Assembly: GCF_016458825.1 (NCBI RefSeq)
Contig: NZ_CP066744.1
Coordinates: 377,001 to 441,000, forward strand
Origin: Miniphocaeibacter halophilus
GTDB lineage: Bacteria > Bacillota > Clostridia > Tissierellales > Peptoniphilaceae
DNA length: 64,000 nucleotides
Direction of reading: 5' to 3'
The notes under the pieces: model-generated
Databases searched by the model: none
What the model saw: only the letters and a program-made list of their open reading frames with translations
What the model was told of the DNA's origin: nothing
Shown: in pieces, positions 51,310 to 61,126 of the stretch
How positions within the stretch are numbered: position 1 is the stretch's first letter
Layout: the number at the start of each line of letters is the position of its first letter
Translations under genes and position numbers: made by a program

Positions 51310-52021
51310 ACGCTCCTAAATAAGCTTGTTTTACTCTAGGATTTTCAGCTAATTTTTTAGCTTCTCCTCCTAAAGAAATTCTTCCGGTTTCAAGTACATA
51401 TGCTCTGTCCGATATGGCCAAGGCCATTTTCGCATTTTGTTCTACTAAAAGAATTGTAGTTCCCTGCTCATTTAATTTTTTTATTGTATTAAAAATCTCT
51501 TTTACAAATAATGGTGAAAGCCCCATTGAAGGCTCGTCTAAGATTAAAAGTTTAGGTCGTGACATTAAAGCACGTCCCATAGCTAGCATCTGTTGTTCCC
51601 CTCCAGATAAGGTACCGGCTATTTGTTTTTTACGCTCCCTCATTCTAGGAAAAACATCATAGAAGTTCTTTCTGTCCCTCTTTAAATTTTCATGGGAGTC
51701 CTTTATTGTATAGGCACCAAGTCTTACATTGTCACTAACTGTAAGATTAGCAAATACCCTTCTACCTTCAGGAACTTGTGCAATTCCCAAACGAACTATA
51801 TTATGAGCTCTTTCCTTAGTAATATCTTTTCCATTAAAAGTAATTGATCCAGCTTTTGATCTAAGTAGACCTGAAATAGTTTGTAGTGTTGTAGTTTTTC
51901 CTGCACCGTTTGCTCCAATTAGCGAAACTATTTCTCCCTCATTTACTATTAGATCTATTCCTTTAAGAGCATGAATATTGCCATAATAAACATTTAAGTT
52001 TGAAACTTCCAGTAAAGCCAT
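51308..52021 (-). CDS. livF: Branched-chain amino acid ABC transporter ATP-binding protein
   Basis: 237 residues. Walker A is LIGANGAGKTTTLQ (about 34-47), the signature TLSGGEQQMLAMGRA and Walker B LLILDEPSMGLSP. It is the shorter of the two ATPases and resembles LivF by sequence (VPEGRRVFANLTVSDN). With LivG it powers uptake of branched-chain or related hydrophobic amino acids. The start overlaps the livG stop by one base. Confidence 0.95.
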   Translation of the reverse strand: MALLEVSNLNVYYGNIHALKGIDLIVNEGEIVSLIGANGAGKTTTLQTISGLLRSKAGSITFNGKDITKERAHNIVRLGIAQVPEGRRVFANLTVSDNVRLGAYTIKDSHENLKRDRKNFYDVFPRMRERKKQIAGTLSGGEQQMLAMGRALMSRPKLLILDEPSMGLSPLFVKEIFNTIKKLNEQGTTILLVEQNAKMALAISDRAYVLETGRISLGGEAKKLAENPRVKQAYLGA

Positions 52022-52812
52022 TATTCATCCTCCTTTTCTTCATCATCGTCTGAACCTAAATAGGCTGTTATTACTTCCTTACGATTTACTACTTCTATAG
52101 GATCTCCCTCTGCTATTATATGACCTCTGTCTAAAACTATTAATCTTTCACAAATACCTAAAACCAGTTTCATATCATGTTCTATTAGAACTATTGCTAT
52201 ATTAAACTTTTCTTTTATTAGTTTTATTGTGTCCATTAATTCTTCAGTTTCTTTAGGGTTCATACCGGCAGCCGGCTCATCTAAAAACAGCACTTTTGCC
52301 CCTGTTGATAAGGCCCTTGCTATTTCAAGTTTTCTTTGCCTACCATAAGGCATATTACCAGCTGTATAGTTAGCATATTTAGCAAGGTCAAAAATCTCAA
52401 GTAATTCTATTGCTTTTTTCTTTGCTTCTCTTTCTTCTTTCCAATATCGTGGTAATCTTAAAGCTCCTGTTAAATAACCGTATTTCATATTGAAGTTATT
52501 AGCTACTATTACATTATCCAGTACAGTCATATTAGAAAATAATCTTATATTTTGGAATGTTCTAGCCATTCCATATTGTACTAATTTATGAGGTTTTTCC
52601 CCATTGATTTTTCTTCCATTGAACTTGTATTCTCCTGATGTAGGTTTATAAACCCCTGTTAAAATATTAAACACAGTGGTTTTTCCTGCACCATTTGGTC
52701 CTATTAAGCCTAGTAGTTCGTCGGATTTTAAATCTAAATTAAAATCTGTTACAGCCTTAAGTCCACCGAAGGTTATTGAAATATCCTTTGTTGTTAATAT
52801 GGATTTACTCAT
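52021..52812 (-). CDS. livG: Branched-chain amino acid ABC transporter ATP-binding protein
   Basis: 263 residues. Walker A is LIGPNGAGKTTVFNIL (about 35-50); the LivG-type segment is ARTFQNIRLFSNMTVLDNV. The signature is the LivG-like variant NMPYGRQRKLEIARAL, with Walker B VLFLDEPAAGMNP. An AGGAGG site lies 8 bases before the ATG, within the end of livM. The C-terminal tail is highly acidic. Pairs with LivF at the membrane. Confidence 0.95.
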   Translation of the reverse strand: MSKSILTTKDISITFGGLKAVTDFNLDLKSDELLGLIGPNGAGKTTVFNILTGVYKPTSGEYKFNGRKINGEKPHKLVQYGMARTFQNIRLFSNMTVLDNVIVANNFNMKYGYLTGALRLPRYWKEEREAKKKAIELLEIFDLAKYANYTAGNMPYGRQRKLEIARALSTGAKVLFLDEPAAGMNPKETEELMDTIKLIKEKFNIAIVLIEHDMKLVLGICERLIVLDRGHIIAEGDPIEVVNRKEVITAYLGSDDDEEKEDE

Positions 52813-53797
52813 TCAAATGACCTCCTGCTTTATCTGAACCTTTTATTTTTATTTTTATAAAATCAATAATTTTTGTTATTTGGAATTCTTTTCTTCCAAG
52901 TAATCCTGTAGGTCTGAATATCATCATTATAATTAATACTAAGGCATATATAATCATCCTATAATCTGCAAATGTCCTTAGCATTTCCGGAAGTATTGTT
53001 AACACTATGGCTGATATTGTAGCTCCGGTAAATGAACCCATTCCTCCAAGTACTACCATAACAAGTATATTGATTGAGTTGTTGTAGTCAAAGTATCTTG
53101 CAGTAATGTTTCCCATATTTTGAGCATACATTCCGCCGGCTATTCCTGCAAACATTGCAGATAGTGCAAAGGCAAAAACTTTATAATAAGTAGTGTTAAC
53201 GCCTACTGCATCACTTGCTATTTCGTCTTCCCTAATGGCAAGAACAGCCCTGCCATGACGGGATGTCATAATTGAGTACATAAACATTACTGAAAGAACT
53301 GTTATTACAAATATAGTAGTAAAGTCCCTGTATCTTGGAATTCCCGTTAAACCTTGAGCTCCACCTGTAAAATCAAAATATTCTATTAATGTTCTAATTA
53401 TTTCTCCAAAAGCCAATGTAATTATTGCTAAATAGTCACCTTTAAGTCTTAAGCCTGGAATACCTATTAATATTCCAACTCCTAAGGCAATTACTCCACC
53501 TACTAATAAGGACACTAAGTATCCTGGAAGTCCTGTTAATATGCCTGATTTTACAAACAAGGACGCTGCATAAGCTCCTATGGACATAAAGCCTGCATGG
53601 CCTAATGTTATTTGTCCTAAACAACCAACGGTAATATTTAAACTTACAGCCAGAATTATATTTATACAGATAAAATTCATTATACCTAGTTCATAATTTC
53701 CCAGCACTCCATTTACATTAAGTAAAAATATTACAAAGTATAATAAGGCAACTAAGGCAACAATTGCTACATATGAAATTTTTCTAGTACTTGTCAT
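52805..53797 (-). CDS. livM: Branched-chain amino acid ABC transporter permease
   Basis: 330 residues from the ATG at 53797, directly after the livH stop and behind AAGGAG; a longer reading inside livH is unlikely. About nine helices, with the LivM signatures LGQITLGHAGFMSIGAYAAS and IREDEIASDAVGVNTTYYKVFAFALSAMFAGIAGG. It forms the channel with LivH. Confidence 0.94.
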   Translation of the reverse strand: MTSTRKISYVAIVALVALLYFVIFLLNVNGVLGNYELGIMNFICINIILAVSLNITVGCLGQITLGHAGFMSIGAYAASLFVKSGILTGLPGYLVSLLVGGVIALGVGILIGIPGLRLKGDYLAIITLAFGEIIRTLIEYFDFTGGAQGLTGIPRYRDFTTIFVITVLSVMFMYSIMTSRHGRAVLAIREDEIASDAVGVNTTYYKVFAFALSAMFAGIAGGMYAQNMGNITARYFDYNNSINILVMVVLGGMGSFTGATISAIVLTILPEMLRTFADYRMIIYALVLIIMMIFRPTGLLGRKEFQITKIIDFIKIKIKGSDKAGGHLNE

Positions 53798-53798
53798 A

Positions 53799-54686
53799 TT
53801 ACACCTTCTCCTTAACATTTTCACCTAATATACCTGTAGGTTTAACTAACAATACAACTATTAAAATACCAAATACAAAGGCATCTGCTAATTGAGATGA
53901 AATATAGGCTTTAGTTAAAGCCTCTACTAAACCTAAAATCAATCCACCTAAAACAGCACCAGGAATATTTCCTATTCCACCTAAAACTGCTGCAACAAAG
54001 GCTTTTATCCCCATCATAGAACCCATACTAGGTAAAAGTTGCGGATAGGCTGAAAGATATAAAATACTACCTACTGCAGCTAAGCCACTACCTATTGCAA
54101 AAGTCATTGAAATAGTATGATTTACGTTAATTCCTACTAATTTTGAAGCTCCATAATCTTCACTTGTAGCTCTCATAGCTTTACCGAATTTTGTTTTTCT
54201 TAAAAACAATTGTAATAATATAGTTAAAATACCGGTAACTAATATAGTTACAATAATACTAAAATTAATTTTTATTCCAAATATATTCAATGGTTTTACA
54301 TTGAAAACTTTTGGAAATGATTGCGGATTTGCTCCAATAAAAGTCATAACTACGTTTTGTAAAAGCAAACTTACTCCTATTGCCGTAATTAAATTTGAAA
54401 TTCTAGGAGAATTTCTTAAAGGAGTATAGGCTACTTTTTCTATTACCATACCTAAAACAGCACAAAAAACCACTGCCGGTACAACTGCTAACCAAATTGG
54501 CAATCCTGCACTACTTAACATCGGAACCGACGCTAAGGCAACATATGCACCTACCATAAGAATATCACCATGGGCAAAGTTTATTAACTTGGCAATACCG
54601 TAAACCATAGTATATCCTAAAGCAACTAAGGCAAAAATACTTCCTAATTGTAATCCATTGATTATTTGAAGTATTAATTCTTTCAT
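53799..54686 (-). CDS. livH: Branched-chain amino acid ABC transporter permease
   Basis: 295 residues, about eight helices, with the LivH start LQLGSIFALVALGYTMVYGIAKLINFAHGDILMVGAY and a VLGGIGNIPGAVLGGLILGLVE segment near the C-terminus. Second gene of livKHMGF; a stem-loop separates it from livK. Confidence 0.95.
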   Translation of the reverse strand: MKELILQIINGLQLGSIFALVALGYTMVYGIAKLINFAHGDILMVGAYVALASVPMLSSAGLPIWLAVVPAVVFCAVLGMVIEKVAYTPLRNSPRISNLITAIGVSLLLQNVVMTFIGANPQSFPKVFNVKPLNIFGIKINFSIIVTILVTGILTILLQLFLRKTKFGKAMRATSEDYGASKLVGINVNHTISMTFAIGSGLAAVGSILYLSAYPQLLPSMGSMMGIKAFVAAVLGGIGNIPGAVLGGLILGLVEALTKAYISSQLADAFVFGILIVVLLVKPTGILGENVKEKV

Positions 54687-54710
54687 ATAATCTCCCCTTA
54701 CTATTTAAAT

Positions 54711-54734
54711 AAGCCATCTCTTTTGAGATGGCTT
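54711..54734 (-). terminator. Intergenic stem-loop between livK and livH
   Basis: A 10-bp stem (54711-54720 with 54725-54734) with a 4-base loop and weak T tail. It probably stabilises the livK message or causes partial termination, so that the binding protein exceeds the permease. Confidence 0.75.
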
Positions 54735-54748
54735 TTAAAAACCTTATT

Positions 54749-55933
54749 TTATTTTGGAGCCACTACTGAATCTAAAGTATATTCTCCATTAACTATTTTA
54801 ATCATTGAAACTGATTTTACAGGGTTATTATTTTCATCAAATTTTAAGTTTCCTGTAACTCCTTCAAAATCAATTTCTTTCATAGCATCAACTATAGCTT
54901 GTTTATCTGTACTGCCAGCTTTTTCTATTGCTTCTTTATAAAGATAAGCCGCGTCATAACCTAAAGCTGCAAATGATGATGGATTTTCATTAAATTCACC
55001 TTTATAAGCCTCAATAAAGTTTTGAACTTTTTCACTTTCATCCTGTAATGAATAGTGGTTTGTAAATACTGAATTTTCTACATCTGCATAAGATGATTCG
55101 TCTAATTGTTCAACTACTCCATCCCAGCCGTCTCCACCTATTAAAGTAGCTTCAATTCCTACTTCTTTAGCTTGTTGTGAAATCAATGCAATTTCCTTAT
55201 AGTAATCTGGAATAACTACAACTTCCGGAGATTCAGCTGCTATTTTAGTTAATTGTGCTCTAAAATCTGTATCGCCTTTTCCGTAAGATTCTTCTGCAAC
55301 TATATCAACACCTAATTCTTTAGCTTTTTCTACAAATGCTTTTGCAATACCATCAGAGTAATCTGATGAATTATTTGTTAGAACTGCCGCTTTTGTTGCT
55401 TTTAAATTCTCAGCAGTGTATTGAGCTAAAATTTCACCTTGGAATGGGTCAGTATAACAAACTCTAAATACATTTGGTCTGTCTTTAGTAAGTCCAAATT
55501 GTGTTCCTGTTGGTGTTAATAAAGGCATGTTTTCATCAACAGCCGGTTGAGCAACAGCTTCTGTTGGTGCTGAAGTAACTGCTCCTATTATTGCCACTGC
55601 ATCCTGGGATACTAACTTATTAAATGCGTTAACAGCTTCTGTGTTGTCACCTTTATCGTCAAGAATTTCAAACTTAACTTGTTTTCCTAAGATTCCACCA
55701 GCTTCATTTATTTCTTTAAATGCTAATGTAGCACCGTTTGTAGCTGTTATACCATAGATAGCATTTTCACCTGTCATTGGCGATATTCCACCTATTAAAA
55801 TTTCTTCTGAACTTGATGCACCATCTTTTCCTGCACCAGTCGATTTTTCTGCGTCATTATTACCTACACAACCTGTTACTAAAAAGGATAAAACAAGAAC
55901 TGTAGATAATACTTTTAAAATATTCTTTTTCAA
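54749..55933 (-). CDS. livK: Branched-chain amino acid ABC transporter substrate-binding lipoprotein
   Basis: About 394 residues. I choose the TTG at 55931-55933, 8 bases after AGGAG, which gives the lipoprotein signal MKKNILKVLSTVLVLSFLVTGC with Cys22; the GTG 9 bases earlier overlaps the SD. The mature part is a periplasmic-binding fold type I receptor (ILIGGISPMTGENAIYGITATNGATLAFKEIN, here in brief). It is the first gene of livKHMGF. Ligand is likely Leu/Ile/Val or related amino acids. Confidence 0.93.
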   Translation of the reverse strand: MKKNILKVLSTVLVLSFLVTGCVGNNDAEKSTGAGKDGASSSEEILIGGISPMTGENAIYGITATNGATLAFKEINEAGGILGKQVKFEILDDKGDNTEAVNAFNKLVSQDAVAIIGAVTSAPTEAVAQPAVDENMPLLTPTGTQFGLTKDRPNVFRVCYTDPFQGEILAQYTAENLKATKAAVLTNNSSDYSDGIAKAFVEKAKELGVDIVAEESYGKGDTDFRAQLTKIAAESPEVVVIPDYYKEIALISQQAKEVGIEATLIGGDGWDGVVEQLDESSYADVENSVFTNHYSLQDESEKVQNFIEAYKGEFNENPSSFAALGYDAAYLYKEAIEKAGSTDKQAIVDAMKEIDFEGVTGNLKFDENNNPVKSVSMIKIVNGEYTLDSVVAPK

Positions 55934-56263
55934 ATTTGTCACTCCTGTCTCATTTATAATAATGTTTAATATTATAACAAATAAATGGGAACTTTACTAG
56001 ACTAAAAGTTATATTTTTTTAAAAAAAATGATATATTTTAGTATATTTTATTATATTTTTTTTATAGTGTTGAAATTTCAACACTAAGATTTTTAAACAT
56101 TTAATCATTCTTGAATATTTATACACCATTTCCTAGTATTTCTTTATTATTTTGAATTAATATTTACATTTTATTTATTTTGTATATTTTCTTACAATTT
56201 ATAGTATTAAAATTCTTTATATTGACTATTTTATAGTATTATATATATAAGGAGGCATATTTA
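55934..56263. other. Divergent spacer between livK and fbp
   Basis: 330 bases of very A/T-rich DNA. A TATAAT on the minus strand (about 55960) is the likely livK -10. A long palindrome sits at 56066-56085. The fbp SD AAGGAGG is at the right end. No ORF is seen. Confidence 0.65.
56066..56085. promoter_or_regulatory. Perfect 20-bp palindrome in the livK-fbp spacer
   Basis: The core TGTTGAAATTTCAACA is extended by AG/CT on each side. The arms meet without a loop, which suits a dimeric regulator better than an RNA hairpin. Regulator unknown. Confidence 0.6.
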
Positions 56264-58225
56264 ATGGATGATTTAAAATACCTAAAATTGTTGTCGAAGG
56301 AATTTAATACAATAGAAAAAACTATTAGTGAAATTGTTAAACTAAAAGCTATTTCCGTTTTACCAAAAGGGACTGAATATTTTTTAAGTGATTTACATGG
56401 TGAATATACTTCATTTATAAGAATATTAAGATCTGCTTCCGGAAATACAAGACAAAAAATTTCCCAGGAATTTAAATATGAAATGACAGAAGATCAAATG
56501 AATGAACTTTCAAATTTAATTTATGAACCATCTAATTTCCTAACCTTAATGACTAAATCCGGTGACTTTACAGATAGCTGGGTTAGGAAAACCATTTTCA
56601 ACCTTATTAAATTGTTAAAAGTAGTTACTTCTAAATATTCTAGAAGAAAGGTAAGAAACAAAATACCTGAAGCATACAGGGATTTAATTGATGAAATGCT
56701 TCATATTGACTATGTTGAAATAAATAAACAGGATTATTTTGATACTTTAATTGATACAATAATCGAAATAAATGCATCTAAAGAAATAATAACAACATTA
56801 TGTCATTTAATTCAAAATGTTTCAGTGGATTGTTTGCATATTGTTGGTGATATTTTCGATAGAGGTCCTAGACCGGATATTATAATGGATGTATTAATGG
56901 ATCATCACGACATTGACATACAGTGGGGTAACCACGATATAATTTGGATGGGAGCTGCCCTTGGAAACAGAGCCTTAGTAGCAAACGTTGTAAGAATAGC
57001 CTTAGGTTACAATAATTTTGATTCTCTTGAAGATGGCTATGGGATAAACTTAAGACCATTATATTCTTTTGCAATGGATGTTTATAAAGATGACCCTTGC
57101 GATAGATTTATGCCTAGAATAGTTGATGAAAATAAATATTACAGTGTTAATAAATATGCTACTGCAAAAATGCATAAAGCAATTTCAATTATACAGTTTA
57201 AATTAGCCTGTCAAATTTTAAAAAGAAATCCTCAATATAACATGGACCATAGAATTACCTTAGAAAATATAGACTTTGACAAAAATGTTTATATTCCAGA
57301 AGATGGAAAAGAATATCCTTTACTTGATACTAATTTCCCTACAATAGATAGAGACAATCCTATTGAATTAACCGATAGAGAACATGAGGTTATTGAAAGT
57401 TTAAATACTTCCTTTAGACATAGCGAAAAAATGCAAACCCATTTAAAATTCTTGTTCGATAAAGGTAGTGTTTACAAGGTTACTAATTCAAATTTGCTCT
57501 TCCATGGATGTATACCTATGAACGAAGATGGTAGTTTCAAAACCCTTGTTTATGACGGTGTTGAATACTCCGGAAAATCCCTAATGGATTTCTTCGATGA
57601 AAAAGCTAGAGAGACAGCTTACCTACCAAGATCTTTGAATTCAAAAGAAAGGCAAAAGGTTTTAGACTTATTTTGGTACATGTGGTGTGGACCAATATCT
57701 CCCTTATTTGGTAAACATAAAATGTCCACCTTTGAAAATTTCTTCATAGGTAGAGATTTACCTATTAGTAAGGAAGTTTCAGATCCATATTTTAAACTTA
57801 GTAAAAAAGAAGAGTTTGTCGATAAGATTTTCGAGGAATTTAACTTAAATCCTAAGACCTCCCATGTAATAAATGGTCATATTCCTGTAAAATTAAAAGA
57901 TGGTCAACAACCTATTTCGGCAAATGGAAAAATGTATGTGATTGATGGTGGAATTTCAAAAGCATACCAACCTAAAACCGGTATTGCCGGCTACACGTTA
58001 ATGTTTAACTCCCACTACCTAGCCTTGGCTGAGCATAGTAACTATGAAGTAATGGAATCCGTTCATGGTGCCTATACACCAAAGCTTCATATAACTGAAC
58101 GCTTCCCTGAAAGATTATTGGTGAAGGATACCGATGAGGGTAAGGAAATAGAAAAACGTATTAAAGAATTAACCGATTTATTTGAAGCTTATAAACAAGG
58201 TATAATAAAAGAAAGAACAAAATAA
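56264..58225 (+). CDS. fbp: Fructose-1,6-bisphosphatase class III
   Basis: 653 residues, the large Firmicutes type. The metallophosphoesterase-like motifs are YFLSDLHGEYTSF, HIVGDIFDRGPRPDI, WGNHDIIWMG, and the late NGHIPVK and VIDGGISKAYQP. It catalyses the irreversible step of gluconeogenesis. AAGGAGG lies 8 bases before the ATG. It has its own promoter region. Confidence 0.97.
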   Translation: MDDLKYLKLLSKEFNTIEKTISEIVKLKAISVLPKGTEYFLSDLHGEYTSFIRILRSASGNTRQKISQEFKYEMTEDQMNELSNLIYEPSNFLTLMTKSGDFTDSWVRKTIFNLIKLLKVVTSKYSRRKVRNKIPEAYRDLIDEMLHIDYVEINKQDYFDTLIDTIIEINASKEIITTLCHLIQNVSVDCLHIVGDIFDRGPRPDIIMDVLMDHHDIDIQWGNHDIIWMGAALGNRALVANVVRIALGYNNFDSLEDGYGINLRPLYSFAMDVYKDDPCDRFMPRIVDENKYYSVNKYATAKMHKAISIIQFKLACQILKRNPQYNMDHRITLENIDFDKNVYIPEDGKEYPLLDTNFPTIDRDNPIELTDREHEVIESLNTSFRHSEKMQTHLKFLFDKGSVYKVTNSNLLFHGCIPMNEDGSFKTLVYDGVEYSGKSLMDFFDEKARETAYLPRSLNSKERQKVLDLFWYMWCGPISPLFGKHKMSTFENFFIGRDLPISKEVSDPYFKLSKKEEFVDKIFEEFNLNPKTSHVINGHIPVKLKDGQQPISANGKMYVIDGGISKAYQPKTGIAGYTLMFNSHYLALAEHSNYEVMESVHGAYTPKLHITERFPERLLVKDTDEGKEIEKRIKELTDLFEAYKQGIIKERTK

Positions 58226-58308
58226 CTTTACAAATCTAATAGATATTATAAAAATAATAAGACCAGAATCTATTAAAGTAATTAAATAAAAATATGCACT
58301 AAAATCAA

Positions 58309-58360
58309 GTAGCAATCTATTACCATCTATAAAAAACTTATAGTGGAATTAGATTGCTAC
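58309..58360 (+). terminator. Long imperfect hairpin downstream of fbp
   Basis: An outer 11-bp stem (58309-58319 with 58350-58360) continues inward through CCA/TGG and CTATAA/TTATAG helices to a small loop, about 20 pairs in total. A T tract is lacking, so it may be a processed or non-canonical terminator or a stable RNA element. Confidence 0.5.
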
Positions 58361-58444
58361 AATTTAATGTTAAAAGGGAACAAGCTTAGGTCGATAAAAT
58401 ATTAAAATAGTTATACAATTAAGTTAAATACATTAGGGGAATAA

Positions 58445-58645
58445 ATGGAAATCAAAAATATTTTAAAAGATAGAAGAAAAAAATTAAATTTAACACAGGA
58501 ACAAGTTGCTGAAAAAATATTTGTTTCAAAAAAATCAGTTTCTAATTGGGAGACAGGAAGAACTACTCCTGATATAGATAGTTTAATTAGAATAGCAAAA
58601 TTATATGATTTATCCTTAGATAATTTATTACTTGAGGGGGGATGA
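58445..58645 (+). CDS. XRE family transcriptional regulator
   Basis: 66 residues, a single helix-turn-helix domain (LKDRRKKLNLTQEQVAEKIFVSKKSVSNWETGRTTPDIDSLIRIAKLYDLSLDNLL, given in part). The ATG follows a weak AGGGGA site. It overlaps no gene upstream; the membrane protein gene begins 4 bases after its stop. Probably an autoregulating repressor. Confidence 0.9.
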   Translation: MEIKNILKDRRKKLNLTQEQVAEKIFVSKKSVSNWETGRTTPDIDSLIRIAKLYDLSLDNLLLEGG

Positions 58646-58649
58646 GGTA

Positions 58650-58961
58650 GTGAAAAATATTAAAGAACAATCTGAATTAAAAACTATGAAAAAACAATCT
58701 ATTCCACCTTTAATTACAAATATATGTCTTTTGATTTTAATATTAAGTCAAAAAATAATAGGTACCTTTCATATAGCCGTTAATATTATATTATTGGTAA
58801 GTATAATTTCAAATTCTTTCCCTATAATATTTTTTAGAATAAGAACTAGAAAACTAAATGGAGAACCTATAAATATCAATACTACTATATTAAAAATAGT
58901 AGTGATAATAATATTAAGTGTTGTTATTATTCTATATATGCCTATATTTTTTCAAAAATAA
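58650..58961 (+). CDS. Small membrane protein paired with XRE regulator
   Basis: About 103 residues from the GTG at 58650, 8 bases after GGGGGG; an in-frame TTG upstream lies inside the XRE gene. A basic start (KNIKEQSELKTMKKQS) precedes three hydrophobic helices. The paired arrangement echoes the 43.2-kb XRE/membrane pair. Function unknown. Confidence 0.65.
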   Translation: MKNIKEQSELKTMKKQSIPPLITNICLLILILSQKIIGTFHIAVNIILLVSIISNSFPIIFFRIRTRKLNGEPININTTILKIVVIIILSVVIILYMPIFFQK

Positions 58962-58977
58962 ACATATAGGCATATAT

Positions 58978-59022
58978 AAAATAAAAATCGTAATTAGACT
59001 ATCTAATTACGATTTTTATTTT
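58978..59022. terminator. Strong bidirectional terminator
   Basis: A 21-bp perfect stem (58978-58998 with 59002-59022) with a 3-base loop and T-rich arms, between the plus-strand membrane gene and the DUF1177 gene. Confidence 0.93.
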
Positions 59023-59959
59023 ATATGGTCTGTAATTTTTTTAAACTACCATATTTGTTTTTCAATTTTTCAAACTCTTCTTCATCATATAAATTACATT
59101 TATTATTGCCGAAGGCTTTAGACACTTCAACTAAATATTTTGCTGTCGTTTCTATATCCATAATATGAGAAGAGCCAGTCATACAACCTGGTACTATGGT
59201 TTCTGTTGTTATTGCTATTCCTACTGTTGGTAAATCTGTTACAACCGAAGGTTGCAATATACTGTTAATATGATATATGTCATTTCCATAAGGTGTTATA
59301 TCTTGAGTAGTTATTGGCAAAACACCCGGGAGCTCACCAGTTACCCATTCCATAATATCTAGTAAATCCTCACTTACTCTTAAAATATATCCTTCTTTTA
59401 CTGTCGGTGTAATAGCAAATCCTTTTTTATTATAAATCCTATTTCCTTTTGTTGTGTCTACTGATAAAACTCCATCTATTTTTACCCTTGAATTAACTAA
59501 TTCCTCCTCATTTATTTGAGATATGTTTACAGGAGATCCCATAAAATCAACTGGTTCATGAGGCACAGTAGGAGCATGAGTACATATATGAGTCGATATA
59601 TATATATCTCCATTTAAATGATCTCCTTTGGATTTCATAGATAATATTTTAGCAGCTGTTGCTAATACAGCTAGGGCACCATCTCCATCTGAAACAAAAC
59701 CTATTACATTGGGTCTTGCTCCTATACCACCTAGTCTCCCCAGTATTGCTAAGGTTTTAGCATTTCCACCATTTCTTTTACCATTTATGCCAGGAATTAA
59801 TATTTTAATCATATTGGTGAATCCATTTTCTCCCATTAAGACATAAGTCTCAATTTCAAAATCCTCATAGATGTTTTTAAAATAATCCACTATTTCTTCC
59901 ATATTTATTTTAGAACTATCTAATTTATCATACAATTCAATTAAATGTTTTAAAGGCAT
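59021..59959 (-). CDS. DUF1177 family protein
   Basis: 312 residues matching DUF1177: a short helical start, KTLAILGRLGGIGARPNVIGFVSDGDGALA, STHICTHAPTVPHEPVDFMGSPV and GCMTGSSHIMDIETTAKYLVEVSKAFG. Histidine and aspartate clusters suggest a metal-dependent hydrolase related to peptidases, but no activity is proven. It is the last gene of the DUF3100 operon, 2 bases after the M20 gene. Confidence 0.88.
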   Translation of the reverse strand: MPLKHLIELYDKLDSSKINMEEIVDYFKNIYEDFEIETYVLMGENGFTNMIKILIPGINGKRNGGNAKTLAILGRLGGIGARPNVIGFVSDGDGALAVLATAAKILSMKSKGDHLNGDIYISTHICTHAPTVPHEPVDFMGSPVNISQINEEELVNSRVKIDGVLSVDTTKGNRIYNKKGFAITPTVKEGYILRVSEDLLDIMEWVTGELPGVLPITTQDITPYGNDIYHINSILQPSVVTDLPTVGIAITTETIVPGCMTGSSHIMDIETTAKYLVEVSKAFGNNKCNLYDEEEFEKLKNKYGSLKKLQTI

Positions 59960-59961
59960 AT

Positions 59962-61113
59962 TTAATTCTCCTTAGCTTCAAGTAATAACTCTAAACCTGT
60001 CATACTTAATACTTTGACTGCTTGTTTTAAAGTTCGTTCTCCATGCTCATCGCCAGAAGCTATTTCGAATTCCTTAGTATGAGTTCCTGTATTTTCTCTT
60101 AATCTTATATAAAATTGTATCGCTGGAATTTCATGGGTTACATTAGCCATGTCAGTTGACCCAATTCCTTGACTTAAATCTCTTTCAATATAATCTTCTT
60201 CAAATAATTCCATATTATTTCTAACTAGGTTTACAAGTTTATTATTATTTCTAATATCTTTTAATATATTCCCTTGAACTTCTATTTCTACTTTAGTACC
60301 AGTTCCTAAAGCTGAACCTTCTGCACAATTTTTCAGCATATTCATAATCTCTAATAGATACTCATAATTTAATGCTCTAATATTAAAGAGTGCTGACGCT
60401 TTTTCTGTTATAACATTATGCGCTGTCCCTCCTTCAAGAATTATTCCATGTACTCTTGAATAGTCTTTTAAATGTATTCTCTGACTATCCACCATATTGA
60501 ACATTTGAATTACTCCGGTTAAAGCATTTTTTCCCTTCCACGGAAACGCTGCTGCATGGGAAGGAACACCTGTAAAAGTATATTTTATATTTGCAGATGC
60601 AAAAGATATATCATCAGGCATGGAATCCTCTGCCGGATGCATTATTAAAGCAGCATCTAAACCTTTAAAAACACCATGATCCAGCATAATAACTTTTCCA
60701 CCGGCACCTTCTTCCGCTGGTGTACCTATTACTCTAATTGTTCCCGGAATATCATATTTCTCCATTAATTCCTTAACAATTACCCCTGCTCCAGTAGAAG
60801 TTGTACCTATGATGTTATGTCCACAAGCATGACCTATATCTTTTAATGCGTCATATTCTGCTAGAAAAGCTATATTCGTTCCTTTTTCACCATTATTATA
60901 GACAGCCTCAAAAGATGTTTCAATTCCTCCAATACCTCTTCTAACATCAAATCCATTTTCTTCCAAATAATCAGACAATATTTTTTGTGCCTTGTATTCT
61001 GTAAATTCAATTTCCGGATTATCATGTATATAATGACTAATTTTTTCAAGTTGTTCTTGTTTCTCTGAATATAATATTTCTACTTCTTTTTTTATTTTAT
61101 CTTTACTTATCAT
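59962..61113 (-). CDS. M20 family metallo-amidohydrolase
   Basis: 383 residues. The metal site is visible as GHACGHN (about 97-103), the catalytic PAEEGAGG (about 132-139) and a later HPAED; the lid domain (about 170-290) follows. It belongs to the AbgB/M20D-like amidohydrolases that cleave acyl amino acids or aminoacyl compounds. With DUF3100 and DUF1177 and a PucR regulator, it likely handles an imported amide substrate; identity unknown. Confidence 0.92.
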   Translation of the reverse strand: MISKDKIKKEVEILYSEKQEQLEKISHYIHDNPEIEFTEYKAQKILSDYLEENGFDVRRGIGGIETSFEAVYNNGEKGTNIAFLAEYDALKDIGHACGHNIIGTTSTGAGVIVKELMEKYDIPGTIRVIGTPAEEGAGGKVIMLDHGVFKGLDAALIMHPAEDSMPDDISFASANIKYTFTGVPSHAAAFPWKGKNALTGVIQMFNMVDSQRIHLKDYSRVHGIILEGGTAHNVITEKASALFNIRALNYEYLLEIMNMLKNCAEGSALGTGTKVEIEVQGNILKDIRNNNKLVNLVRNNMELFEEDYIERDLSQGIGSTDMANVTHEIPAIQFYIRLRENTGTHTKEFEIASGDEHGERTLKQAVKVLSMTGLELLLEAKEN

Positions 61114-61126
61114 ATAATCCTCCTAA

